A stretch of DNA of 64,000 bases from Ancylomarina subtilis (GTDB taxonomy: Bacteria > Bacteroidota > Bacteroidia > Bacteroidales > Marinifilaceae), in the NCBI RefSeq assembly GCF_004217115.1, contig NZ_SHKN01000001.1, positions 186,001-250,000 on the forward strand, read 5' to 3'. Both the position numbers and the translations under genes were made by a program. Shown piece by piece: positions 16,218 to 24,929 of this stretch (position 1 is its first letter; the number at the start of each line of letters is the position of its first letter). Below the pieces are notes generated by a model that saw nothing but the letters and a program-made list of their open reading frames with translations, ran no database searches and was not told where the DNA came from.

Positions 16218-16986
16218 TGATAATAAAAGCATAATCTTTCCAAATCTTTCTGGACTCAGCCTGTTTTAGAAAATTCTGGAATTTTAGAATTCTGGAGTCG
16301 GGGTTTGTGCGATGAGCTGAATAATAGAGAATAGGAGATGAACAGTCCTCCGAAAACTCATATAGGCAACGAACTTTGTTTGATTTTTTAGCATCCGAAA
16401 GATAAACAATTCCCATATCAACTTCACCCATCTCAACCATAAGTAAGGTCTCTCTTGCATTTTTGCAGGGTAATAGTCTTGATTTGAAAGTTTCCCAAAG
16501 TTTATAATGTGTCAGGATTTCTTTGGCATATTTCCCTGCCGGAACATGATCGGGATTTCCTATGGCTAAACGACCGCTGAATAAGGATAGCATTTGTTTG
16601 GGCGTAGCGTTTTCGAATGCGTCAATTTTACTTTCTTTAGGCACAATGATGGCCATCTTGTTTTTTGCTAAGTTTAATTTTGATTCAACTTGTAAGAGGT
16701 TTTTCTCTAAAAGGTAGTTGACCCAATTTTCGTTAGCAGAAAAAAAGAAGTCAAATTCAGCCCCTTGTTCTATCTGTCTTGCGAGAAGTCCCGAGGATGC
16801 AAAATTTAAACTCAATTCGACACCTGTTTTTTCATGGTACAGTTCTGACGTCTTATTTAAGACATCTTGCAGGCTGGCTGCGGCAAATATATTGAGCTTT
16901 TCTGCCTTTTTTTCAGAATTGCATGCTGTTGATATTAAGCCCGTAATCAGGCAAAAAAAGAGAATGTGGGTGCGGATTGTATTCAT
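16210..16986 (-). CDS. modA: Molybdate-binding lipoprotein
   Basis: Periplasmic substrate-binding component that captures molybdate or tungstate for ModBC. With the start at 16986 the protein has 258 residues, beginning with a lipoprotein-type signal peptide. Cys22 in GLISTACNSE would be the lipidation site. The mature part has the ModA pattern: LNIFAAASLQDVL, LNFASSGLLARQIEQGA, and the C-terminal region VDMGIVYLSDA. The 36-bp longer frame to 17022 would add a non-signal N terminus and is disfavoured. It is the first gene of modABC. I saw no molybdenum-cofactor riboswitch upstream. Confidence 0.92.
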   Translation of the reverse strand: MNTIRTHILFFCLITGLISTACNSEKKAEKLNIFAAASLQDVLNKTSELYHEKTGVELSLNFASSGLLARQIEQGAEFDFFFSANENWVNYLLEKNLLQVESKLNLAKNKMAIIVPKESKIDAFENATPKQMLSLFSGRLAIGNPDHVPAGKYAKEILTHYKLWETFKSRLLPCKNARETLLMVEMGEVDMGIVYLSDAKKSNKVRCLYEFSEDCSSPILYYSAHRTNPDSRILKFQNFLKQAESRKIWKDYAFIIND

Positions 16987-17539
16987 AGCTCTAATATAGT
17001 TTATAAAACAATACACACACATTTGTAGTCCCGATAATGTACACTTTGCTTGTGAATGAATATTGGTTTGTCGTATCTAAGCCATTTATTACTTTCAGCT
17101 GAGAACTTCTAATGAAAAAAAAATGAAATTTTATTATTGTTCAGAGCATTTTTCATTTTGACGAATGATTGATTTTTTATTAGATGTTGATTTCATTTGA
17201 AGCTGTGATTTGATATAAATTATTGATCACGGATTTTGGCATTCAGATGTGTTTGGGTTTTATCTTAAGTGACGTTTATAGTGTGTGATATTAATATGAT
17301 AGTGTTAATTATGTAGTTGATGTTGAATGTTTTATTGTTTGTTGTTGTTTCGCTATATTTTATTGATTAAGCGCTTCTCATAGAAAGGGATAAGAGATGT
17401 TAAATCTTTCTTTTGTATTTTATTTTGTATCTTAAAGGATATTTTTGGTTTTTGATGAAAAAAAGGTTTTTGATTACTTATAGAATCGATATATTTTTAT
17501 TTTCTTTGTGCATACAACTTTTCCAATTAATAATATCTG
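16987..17539. other. Gene-free AT-rich region of about 550 bp
   Basis: It lies between divergent modA and the 17540 gene. It is strongly AT-rich with many T runs on the + strand. I found no convincing gene, tRNA, strong hairpin or repeated motif. Reading frames that cross it are short and show no family features. Confidence 0.5.
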
Positions 17540-18199
17540 ATGAATACAACAAAAATTTTTTCGACTCTAATTCTATTTATTTTCTTATCATTTGCAGCTT
17601 TTGCCCAGACTAATGATACAGAGCAAACTCAAACGCAAAAGACTGAAAGTACACAATCTGCAGTTAAACCTCGTGCCTATATTAAAGATGCTTCCATTAA
17701 GGAGCAATTTGAATTTATGATGGATAAGTCATCCAGATGGAAGAGCTATAAGGTGATTGAAATTGCATGGTTGAATAAATTTGAGTCCGGTTTTGTCGAT
17801 TCATTAAATGCGATTAGAAATGATTATTTAAGTGCCAGAAAATTGGTAGCAGATAGAGATAAAACAATAAAATCGTTGGAGTTAGAATTGAAAGAGAAAA
17901 AAGATGCTTTAACGACTATTCAGAATGAAAAAGATAGCATGTCCTTATTGGGAATTCAGATGTCAAAGGCAAGCTACAATTTATTTATTTGGAGTTTGGT
18001 TGGAGGTTTGTTGGTGTTAACAGGTTTCTTCTTTTTACTTTTTAAAAGAAGCAATTCGGTCACCAAAGAAACCCACATTAGATTGGAAGAAGTGAGAGAA
18101 GAATTTGACACGCACAGAAAAAATGCACTTGTTCGTGAGCAAAAACTGGCTAGGAAACTACAGGATGAAATAAACAAGAATCGTAACTTAGGTATGTAA
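17540..18199 (+). CDS. Signal-peptide protein with coiled coil and membrane anchor
   Basis: No recognised enzymatic domain. The 219-residue protein has a signal peptide (1-22, ...SFAAFA-QTND). A Thr/Gln-rich linker follows, then AYIKDASIKEQFEFMMDKSSRWKSY, a motif typical of a Bacteroidota-specific family with 'qf.ymi.kSn.yqdyKvik' near the N terminus. A coiled coil spans about 85-132 (DKTIKSLELELKEKKDALTTI), one membrane segment about 148-172, and a basic cytoplasmic helical tail closes the protein. Homologues in flavobacteria have sometimes been labelled tRNA methyltransferase; nothing here supports that. The topology suggests a membrane-anchored scaffold. Confidence 0.75.
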   Translation: MNTTKIFSTLILFIFLSFAAFAQTNDTEQTQTQKTESTQSAVKPRAYIKDASIKEQFEFMMDKSSRWKSYKVIEIAWLNKFESGFVDSLNAIRNDYLSARKLVADRDKTIKSLELELKEKKDALTTIQNEKDSMSLLGIQMSKASYNLFIWSLVGGLLVLTGFFFLLFKRSNSVTKETHIRLEEVREEFDTHRKNALVREQKLARKLQDEINKNRNLGM

Positions 18200-18223
18200 T
18201 ATTACCTTCTTAGAAATATAATG

Positions 18224-18256
18224 GAGCTTCAATCTTTCGATTGAGGCTCTTTTTCT
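18224..18256 (+). terminator. Terminator after the 17540-18199 gene
   Basis: GAGCTTCAATC pairs with GATTGAGGCTC around a TTTC loop, then TTTTT. It lies 25 bp after the stop codon. Confidence 0.9.
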
Positions 18257-18378
18257 ATACCTACATTTAGGTATTTTTTTAAGCTATTGCGGTTAATAGG
18301 ACTTTTTTGTCTTTTTTTGTAATGGAGGACAGTTTTTTATTAGATCAGACTTTCCTTTAGGCCAAATTAATCACGCAT

Positions 18379-19023
18379 TTGATGTTTCTGAAAAAAAAAC
18401 TCATTGGTATATTGCCCATTCTACTTATTGCAGGATTTGTCTTATTGAAACTATTGCAGTTTGTTGAAATCGATTTCTCCCAACAGCGAGAGGGGCTGCT
18501 TCATTTTGTTGATGTGGAATTGACAGAAGATGAGGCTGATCGGCTTGATCGTGATTTTATTCCAGGTATTGAATACATTAGTAATCTGACGGGAACCTGG
18601 GCTGTTCGTTTCTTATTAGCAGCTTTTTTGATGTCGCCGGTAAGTCTTCTTATCGGTCGAAGTTTCCCATTGTATTTTCGCCAGTCTGTTGGGATTGCAA
18701 CAGGTGTGTTCACAATGCTTCATGTGTTTGTGTTTATTTATACTGAAAGTTTTTTGTCTGTTTTTTCCCGAGCTGAACTTATTTTAGGTTTTCTAGCTTT
18801 TCTGATTATTCTCAGTCTGACTCTGACTTCGAATAAAAAAGCGATGAAATTATTGAAGCGTCGGTGGAAGCGCCTTCACCGATGGGTGTATTTAGCCGTT
18901 TTATTGGTTATGCTACACCTCATTATTCTTGATCATTCGTGGTTGGTTTATGGAATTCTGTTTGCTTTCGGATTTGTTTTTAGAATAAAGTCGGTGAAGC
19001 GTTTTATAAAAACGAGATTGTAA
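18379..19023 (+). CDS. Ferric-reductase-like heme membrane protein (MsrQ/YedZ-like)
   Basis: Integral membrane protein of 214 residues with about six hydrophobic helices, belonging to the ferric-reductase-like transmembrane superfamily. Histidines that could bind heme lie in helix positions: His in GVFTMLHVFVFIY (about 114), then His in RRWKRLHRWVYLA and in LLVMLHLIILDHSW. These match the MsrQ/YedZ arrangement. MsrQ passes electrons to the periplasmic methionine sulfoxide reductase MsrP, but no msrP gene is in the window, so another partner is possible. It is not in an obvious operon. Family assignment is good; role is inferred. Confidence 0.8.
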   Translation: MMFLKKKLIGILPILLIAGFVLLKLLQFVEIDFSQQREGLLHFVDVELTEDEADRLDRDFIPGIEYISNLTGTWAVRFLLAAFLMSPVSLLIGRSFPLYFRQSVGIATGVFTMLHVFVFIYTESFLSVFSRAELILGFLAFLIILSLTLTSNKKAMKLLKRRWKRLHRWVYLAVLLVMLHLIILDHSWLVYGILFAFGFVFRIKSVKRFIKTRL

Positions 19024-19033
19024 AGTTTTCAAA

Positions 19034-19066
19034 TAAAAAAAAAGAGGTATTCCTTGGAACACCTCT
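19034..19066 (-). terminator. Terminator of the TonB-dependent receptor gene
   Basis: GAGGTATTCC (19044-19053) pairs with GGAACACCTC (19056-19065). On the minus strand a run of nine T follows. It lies 25 bp beyond the stop codon. Confidence 0.92.
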
Positions 19067-19090
19067 CTTATATTTTCGTTTGAATTGAAT

Positions 19091-21550
19091 CTACATTTCA
19101 AAATCTTCCATATCGCCATTTTCACCTCTGGCTCCGCGTTTCTTCTTGTAGTTGTTGATTTTGTAACTTAGGTTTAGTTTAATACTTGGCCATTGCATAT
19201 CAAATTTGCTGTAGTTATAAAAACCAGGACCTTCACTTATATTTTCGTGCTTAGCAGTGTTCAGTATATTTCGTAATTGAAGTGTTGCCGATAGCTTACG
19301 TTTCATGAAATCTTTTTTCAATCCAATATTGGCCATCACGAATCCCTTACGCTCACCTTGCGCTTTTTTACTTGCAGAATTGTATATCACATTCACTTGA
19401 AAACGGGTTGTTTTATTAAACATGATGGTTGAATTATTTCTCAAACTCCAATTGAAACTCTCGGTAGAGAAATCTTGCACAGTTGGTTCCTTTTCGCTAT
19501 TGTAAGTTGTGTAATCTCCCTCTTCTTTATAATGGTACACATTACCTATCAGGTCGTTTTTAAACCATTTGGCAAAGTTTAAATTCAGCATGGTTTCTAT
19601 ACCTAAAGAATAGTCCGTACCAACATTGTCAAAGCTTGATAACATCACATTATCCTGATAAACCGATCGGATGCGCTCCATGACATTATGAGTTACACGG
19701 TAATAGGTTTCGAATGAGATCGATTGTTCCCCAATTCGTTTCTGATAGCCCAATTCGTATGAGTCGATATATTCAGGTTTTAAATCCGGATTACCTTTTC
19801 GAACGTTATAGGCGTCGCTCCATGTAATGAAGGGTTCAAGGTTCCAGCCTCTGGGGCGCTGAATACGTCTGGTGTAACTGGCCATCAGTTGATTCCCCTC
19901 GCTTAAATCGATTTGTGTATGAATGGTTGGAAAGAAATCCCAACGATTGATTGTAAAGCTTTCAGTTTCTCCCTTATATTTTATCTCTCTATCGGTGTAT
20001 TCACTTCTCAAGCCTAATTGATAACCCAATATGCCTGTCTGATTAGCATAAAGGGCATAAATGCCGTGTACATCTTTTTTATAGTCAACTTCGTGACTGT
20101 ATTCAGGCTGTGGAATATATCTTGCATCTGTATAGTCGGACTGAGTGGTGATATCTTCACTTTGGCGAAGTTTGGCCTGATAACCAGCTTCGAATTTGCT
20201 CTTCCCACCCAATGGAAGCGTATAATCTGCGCGGATATCCAGATGAGATCCCGGCCCTTTTTCTGTGGATTCTTTACCATCTACAATAGCTCCATTCTGC
20301 TTGCGTTCTGTTTTCGATTTCTCGTCACCATCGCGATACGAATAGTTCACTTGAGTCAATAATTGATGGCCTTTACCTTTGAATTTGCGTAGATAACTGA
20401 AATTGGCATTGTAGAATTCCATATCGCGATTCCAATTGTCATAGCTTTTGTATTTTTCGACCGAACTTGTACTTCCATCAGAGAATTTTGAATATTCAGT
20501 ATAGTTAAGATCTGAGCCCATATCCATTTGTCTGCCACCATAACGCAAACCCAAAGTAACTGAATTCTTGTCGTTGATTTCGTAATCAAAACCGGTACGA
20601 ATGCCATAGCCTAAACGTTCTCTGTCTGACTCACCATCTGATAAGACATATATTGTAGAGTCCGTTTTAATTGTCCGATTCTCGCTTTCTCTGTCACCGG
20701 AGAAATTACGATTGCCATAATCCATTCCAAGGTGGAAATTGAATTTGTTCTTACGCAAATTGACTAAGAAATCAGCTCCGTGGTTATTAAAGGTTCCCAC
20801 ATTTAAATTGACAACACCTGACAGGCCTTTCAAATTTCCTTTTTTTGTGATGATGTTTATAATTCCTGATGAACCTTCCGGATCGTATTTGGCAGAAGGA
20901 TTGGTGATAATCTCGATATTTTCGATTACACTGGATGGCATTTGAGTCAGAATATCAGCTGCTTCCAAAATGGATGGACGCCCATCGACTAGAACGGTAA
21001 AGTTGCTGCTTCCTCTCAGGCTAACGTTACCTTCAATATCAACGTTGATTGAGGGGACACTCTCAAGCACATCAACGGCATTCCCACTGGCAGTTGTTAG
21101 TTGACGGCTTACGGGAACCACTTTTTTATCAATTTGATATTGTACGGGTAAACGTTCTGCATTTATGACAACTTCACCCAGGGCTTCGCTTGCCTGACTG
21201 ATGAGTACTTCTTTTAAATTGGCTACTCTATGGTCGCGATTGATAGGAATATTTCGAATGGTTTTTTTGTTGTATCCAATAAAAGAAACCTCAACATAGT
21301 ATAAGCCGGGTTTCAGTTGTTTCAATTCAAATTCACCCTTTGCATTGGTGATTGTTCCATTAATTAAAGTGGAATCAGCCATCGTAAATACTGAAACAGT
21401 GGCGTATTCTACGGTCGTTTTTAAGTCTTTATCTTTCACAATACCTTTAATTGTACCACCCATTGCCCCTTTTGAGTTTGGTACTGGCTGCATAGCCTGA
21501 CTCAGGCTGACTAGCATTGTAAAAACAAATAGTAATAGAGATTTCTTCAT
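19091..21550 (-). CDS. TonB-dependent outer-membrane receptor (carboxypeptidase-like domain type)
   Basis: Outer-membrane protein of 819 residues with a signal peptide (1-19). An N-terminal carboxypeptidase-regulatory-like domain (about 30-115: GTIKGIVKDKDLKTTVEYATVSV; KLKPGLYYVEVSFIGY) is followed by a plug (about 130-235: VSRQLTTASGNAVDVLESVPSI; VSLRGSSNFTVLVDGRPS; IEIITNPSAKYDPEGSSGIINI, each with family turns) and a beta-barrel to the end, finishing in an aromatic-poor EDFEM tail. It belongs to the 'outer membrane beta-barrel family' rather than the SusC group, and no susD gene is adjacent. The substrate is unknown. A perfect 22-bp palindrome lies 22 bp before the start and is a likely operator. 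Confidence 0.92.
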   Translation of the reverse strand: MKKSLLLFVFTMLVSLSQAMQPVPNSKGAMGGTIKGIVKDKDLKTTVEYATVSVFTMADSTLINGTITNAKGEFELKQLKPGLYYVEVSFIGYNKKTIRNIPINRDHRVANLKEVLISQASEALGEVVINAERLPVQYQIDKKVVPVSRQLTTASGNAVDVLESVPSINVDIEGNVSLRGSSNFTVLVDGRPSILEAADILTQMPSSVIENIEIITNPSAKYDPEGSSGIINIITKKGNLKGLSGVVNLNVGTFNNHGADFLVNLRKNKFNFHLGMDYGNRNFSGDRESENRTIKTDSTIYVLSDGESDRERLGYGIRTGFDYEINDKNSVTLGLRYGGRQMDMGSDLNYTEYSKFSDGSTSSVEKYKSYDNWNRDMEFYNANFSYLRKFKGKGHQLLTQVNYSYRDGDEKSKTERKQNGAIVDGKESTEKGPGSHLDIRADYTLPLGGKSKFEAGYQAKLRQSEDITTQSDYTDARYIPQPEYSHEVDYKKDVHGIYALYANQTGILGYQLGLRSEYTDREIKYKGETESFTINRWDFFPTIHTQIDLSEGNQLMASYTRRIQRPRGWNLEPFITWSDAYNVRKGNPDLKPEYIDSYELGYQKRIGEQSISFETYYRVTHNVMERIRSVYQDNVMLSSFDNVGTDYSLGIETMLNLNFAKWFKNDLIGNVYHYKEEGDYTTYNSEKEPTVQDFSTESFNWSLRNNSTIMFNKTTRFQVNVIYNSASKKAQGERKGFVMANIGLKKDFMKRKLSATLQLRNILNTAKHENISEGPGFYNYSKFDMQWPSIKLNLSYKINNYKKKRGARGENGDMEDFEM

Positions 21551-21572
21551 GTTCTAAGTTCTTGTTTTAAGA

Positions 21573-21594
21573 TGAACTGTATACAGTTCATCGG
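21573..21594. promoter_or_regulatory. Perfect 22-bp palindrome, candidate operator
   Basis: Each half reads GATGAACTGTA towards the centre, and the two halves are exact reverse complements with no spacer (centre GTATAC). It lies 22 bp before the TonB-receptor start codon. Perfect dyads of this length usually bind a dimeric repressor. The regulator is not identified in the window. Confidence 0.65.
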
Positions 21595-21810
21595 TTGTCG
21601 AATTCGTTAGTAGGTTGTGTTTTTATCTGAAAAAAGATCCACAAACTGGACTTTTTGATAGTAACATGTGTTTAGACAGAGAAAAATGCAAAAGGTTTAG
21701 TCACATTTTCACTTTCGAATTCAAAATTATCATATTATATGAATGCCTCTTCGCAGAACTGATCTTTTAATAGGTTTTAACAATTATTTAACGAATTGCC
21801 TTCTGTTCTG

Positions 21811-21831
21811 ATCTGTTAGCTTTTAACAGAT
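21811..21831. promoter_or_regulatory. Inverted repeat upstream of ovoA
   Basis: ATCTGTTA and TAACAGAT separated by five bases, about 100 bp before the ovoA start. It could be an operator or a weak hairpin. Low specificity. Confidence 0.3.
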
Positions 21832-21928
21832 TTGATTGTTTACAAATCATAAGGCTTACTGGTTGGCTTTCAATAAAATTCTTAACTTCATTATCTTAAG
21901 AAATTAAAGTGAATTAAAAGCGATTATA

Positions 21929-24064
21929 ATGAAGAATACAACTGACTCAAAATCCAATCAAGATATACGTGTTACCAAAACACCTATTTTAAACGAAGGC
22001 AGTCCTGAAGCTAAAAGAAAAGAGATACTAGAATACTTTCAGAAGAGTTGGGAGCTTGATGATCGTTTGTATGAGTCATTGAAAGGGGAGGAAGCGTTTT
22101 ATTTGCGAGCCGATCCTTTGCGTCACCCTCTTATTTTTTATATCGGGCATACGGCAACTTTTTTTATCAATAAGTTGATATTAGCTGGTGTCATCACCGA
22201 AAGAATAAATCCAAGATTCGAATCGATATTTGCAGTGGGCGTAGATGAGATGTCGTGGGACGATTTGAATGAGGCGCATTACGATTGGCCTACTGTTCGG
22301 GAAGTTCGCAATTACCGAAAGCAGGTGAAAGCAATGATGGAAGAATTGATTCTTGAGCTTCCTTTAGTTATGCCCATCAATTGGGAAAACCCATTCTGGG
22401 TGATTCTAATGGGTATTGAACATCAGCGTATTCATATTGAAACGTCCTCGGTTTTGATTCGCCAATTGCCTGTTGACCGGGTGAAGGATAATCCACTTTT
22501 TTCAATCTGCGAAAAGGCTGGGAGCGCTCCTGAAAATGAATTGGTAAGGGTGAAATCGGCTAAAGTGTCTTTAGGTAAAAAACGGGATGATGCTTTGTAT
22601 GGCTGGGATAATGAATTTGGAACGTTTGAGATAGATGTCAATGCGTTTTCTGTATCAAAATTTTTGGTTTCAAACCAGGAATTTAAGGCTTTTGTAGAAG
22701 ATGATGGCTATAAAACGCAGCAGTGGTGGACTGGGGAGGGCTGGAGCTGGGTTCAGTTTAAGTCTTGTGAATATCCGGTTTTTTGGATAAAGGATGGCAA
22801 AAATTGGAAGTTGCGTTGCATGTTGCAAGAGATTGCTATGCCCTGGAATTGGCCGGTAGAGGTCAATTATTTGGAGGCAAAGGCATTTTGCAACTGGAAG
22901 TCTCATCAAACGGGTAAGAGTTTGAGAATGCCAACTGAGGCTGAATATTATGCCCTTCGAAACAGTTTTAATATTCCCGATCAACCCTATTGGGAAAAGG
23001 CTCCGGGGAATATAAATTTGGAGTATTACGCTTCATCTTGTCCAGTTGATGCCTTTGATTTTGGAGGGATATTCGATGTGATTGGTAATGTGTGGCAATG
23101 GACTGAGATGCCGATTTCAGCTCTGGATGGTTTTGAGATCCATCCTTTTTATGATGATTTCTCCACACCAACATTCGATGCCAGACACAATTTGATAAAA
23201 GGCGGTTCGTGGATTTCAACCGGGAACTTAGCCATTAAAGATTCACGTTACGCATTCCGCCGTCATTTCTTTCAGCATGCGGGTTTTCGATACATTGAAT
23301 CGGAAGAAGAGCTTATTATTAAGGATGATTATTACGAGAGTGATGAATTGGTGTCGCAATATTGTGAGTTTCAGTATGGGCAGACTTATTTTGGAGTAGA
23401 AAACTATTCTGTAGCTTGTCTCAAGCTATTGCAGGAACATCTGAAAACGATCAATAAGGGGGCTGCTCTGGATTTAGGTTGTGCCACAGGACGAACCAGC
23501 TTTGAGCTGGCCAGGTATTTCGATAAGGTTACAGGTTTGGATTTTTCTGCACGTTTTATTCGTATTGGTACGCAGTTGAAGGAAAGTGGCAAATTGAATT
23601 ATAGTCGAATAGAAGAAGGTAAACTGGATACTTTTCAGGAGATAAAGTTGGCAGATTATGGTTTGGCTAATTTAAGCGAAAAGGTTGAATTCTTTCAAGG
23701 GGATGCTTGCAATCTGAAACCTTTCTTTACGGCTTACGATTTGGTTATTGCCAGTAATCTCATCGATAGACTTTATAATCCGATTAAGTTTCTACAAGAT
23801 ATCCAAACCCGAATTAATACGGGGGGATTACTCGTTTTAACCTCTCCATACACCTGGTTGGAAGAATTTACGGATGCGGAGAATTGGGTAGGAGGCTACC
23901 GAAAAAATGGAGAGCCTTATACTACGCTCGATGGATTGAAAGAGCAACTGTCTGATTGTTTTGATTTGGCTGAAGAGCCTCAGGATGTGCCTTTTGTTAT
24001 TCGAGAAACAGCTCGCAAATATCAACATACGATAGCTCAAATGAGCATTTGGCGTAGAAAGTAA
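21929..24064 (+). CDS. ovoA: Ovothiol biosynthesis enzyme OvoA (5-histidylcysteine sulfoxide synthase / methyltransferase)
   Basis: Non-heme iron enzyme that joins cysteine to C5 of histidine using O2, the first step to the antioxidant thiol ovothiol. The fused methyltransferase domain methylates the imidazole N. The 711-residue length fits full OvoA. An N-terminal DinB-like domain has His74 (IGHTATFF) and the iron motif H165-x3-H169-x-E171 (EHQRIHIE). A central FGE-sulfatase-like domain has RMPTEAEYYALR, FDVIGNVWQWTE and KGGSWISTGN. A C-terminal class I SAM domain starts about residue 511 (ALDLGCATGRTS). No PLP lyase (OvoB) gene is adjacent, so the C-S cleavage enzyme must lie elsewhere. The gene stands alone between intergenic gaps and has its own terminator. 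Confidence 0.92.
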   Translation: MKNTTDSKSNQDIRVTKTPILNEGSPEAKRKEILEYFQKSWELDDRLYESLKGEEAFYLRADPLRHPLIFYIGHTATFFINKLILAGVITERINPRFESIFAVGVDEMSWDDLNEAHYDWPTVREVRNYRKQVKAMMEELILELPLVMPINWENPFWVILMGIEHQRIHIETSSVLIRQLPVDRVKDNPLFSICEKAGSAPENELVRVKSAKVSLGKKRDDALYGWDNEFGTFEIDVNAFSVSKFLVSNQEFKAFVEDDGYKTQQWWTGEGWSWVQFKSCEYPVFWIKDGKNWKLRCMLQEIAMPWNWPVEVNYLEAKAFCNWKSHQTGKSLRMPTEAEYYALRNSFNIPDQPYWEKAPGNINLEYYASSCPVDAFDFGGIFDVIGNVWQWTEMPISALDGFEIHPFYDDFSTPTFDARHNLIKGGSWISTGNLAIKDSRYAFRRHFFQHAGFRYIESEEELIIKDDYYESDELVSQYCEFQYGQTYFGVENYSVACLKLLQEHLKTINKGAALDLGCATGRTSFELARYFDKVTGLDFSARFIRIGTQLKESGKLNYSRIEEGKLDTFQEIKLADYGLANLSEKVEFFQGDACNLKPFFTAYDLVIASNLIDRLYNPIKFLQDIQTRINTGGLLVLTSPYTWLEEFTDAENWVGGYRKNGEPYTTLDGLKEQLSDCFDLAEEPQDVPFVIRETARKYQHTIAQMSIWRRK

Positions 24065-24083
24065 TCGTTTAGATATATAAAAT

Positions 24084-24111
24084 GGGCTTCTCATTGTGGG
24101 AAGCCTTTTTT
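24084..24111 (+). terminator. Terminator of ovoA
   Basis: GGCTTCTC and GGGAAGCC pair around ATTGT and are followed by TTTTTT. It lies 20 bp after the stop codon. Confidence 0.88.
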
Positions 24112-24235
24112 ATTAGAAGCAGACTTAAAATGATCCTATATGATTTTTTTGCATAAAGAAATATAAGGCTAGAAAATCAGATTAGATCATATTTTATCCG
24201 CGTCAAAACCTATGGCTTAAATCAATTAAGAAAAC

Positions 24236-24243
24236 TATATTTG
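24236..24243 (+). promoter_or_regulatory. -7 promoter element of the GtrA-family gene
   Basis: TATATTTG matches TAnnTTTG and lies 18 bases before the ATG at 24261. A clear TTTG at -33 is lacking. Confidence 0.4.
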
Positions 24244-24260
24244 TCATCTAAATTATAGAG

Positions 24261-24758
24261 ATGAAGCTATTTTATGCATTAATAAGATTGATAGAGAAAA
24301 TTATTCTTTGGTTTTATCCGCCTTTCAAGAAGTTTATGCCGGAGCAAACATTTAAGTATGCAGCAACCGGAGGAGCAAATACGGCTTTGGATATATTCCT
24401 GTATTTTATTTTTTATCATTTTGTTCTCAATAAAGAGATCGTTGATCTGGGCTTTTATGCCATCTCACCTCATATTGCAGCATTTATTATGTCATTTACG
24501 ATAACCTTTCCTATTGGTTTTGTATTGGCAAAATACATCAGTTTCCCGGGTTCATTTCTCCGAAAACGCGTTCAGTTTTTTCGCTATGGCTTAAGTGTTA
24601 TGGGAAGTGTGCTTCTGAACTATATTTTTCTGAAACTTTTTGTAGAACACTTTGGCTGGTACCCAACGCCGTCTAAAATGCTGACTACCCTAATTGCCAT
24701 TCTATTCAGTTATACGGCTCAGAAATACTTCACCTTTAAGGTTGAAATCAAAAAGTAA
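24261..24758 (+). CDS. GtrA family membrane protein
   Basis: Small integral membrane protein of 165 residues with four predicted helices, matching the GtrA family. Characteristic pieces are FKYAATGGANTALDIFLYFIFYHF near the first helix (with the family's Gly-rich turn), FPIGFVLAKYISF and FRYGLSVMGSVLLNYIFLKLFVE. GtrA proteins move lipid-linked sugars across the inner membrane or serve glycan modification. Here no glycosyltransferase is adjacent, so the substrate is open. The acidic-rich FxFK C terminus (KYFTFK) is typical. Confidence 0.85.
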   Translation: MKLFYALIRLIEKIILWFYPPFKKFMPEQTFKYAATGGANTALDIFLYFIFYHFVLNKEIVDLGFYAISPHIAAFIMSFTITFPIGFVLAKYISFPGSFLRKRVQFFRYGLSVMGSVLLNYIFLKLFVEHFGWYPTPSKMLTTLIAILFSYTAQKYFTFKVEIKK

Positions 24759-24929
24759 AACGTGTTTAAACATTTTTTATTTGGGTTATTAAGGGTTGTT
24801 GTTGCTATTAGTCAGTAAACTATTCTGTTAAAGAAATAATTTTTTACTCTCTTGATATTTCGGATCTTTATTAGTGGAACTTAAGATTGATCTTATTCCC
24901 ATTTATTCTTTCGTTTAACATCATTTTCT

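Larger units (their letters stand above)
21551..21928. other. Divergent intergenic region with two inverted repeats
   Basis: It separates the TonB receptor gene and ovoA. It holds the 22-bp perfect palindrome at 21573-21594 next to the receptor start. It also holds an 8-base inverted repeat, ATCTGTTA (21811-21818) / TAACAGAT (21824-21831), about 100 bp before ovoA. No additional gene is seen. Confidence 0.6.

Noticed and set aside
16987-17539. Molybdenum-cofactor riboswitch before modA
   Set aside because: No conserved paired elements could be traced in the AT-rich upstream region.
20018-20362. 114-codon + strand open frame inside the TonB-receptor gene
   Set aside because: It lies antisense to a well-supported receptor, has no family features, and its composition mirrors the codons of the opposite strand.
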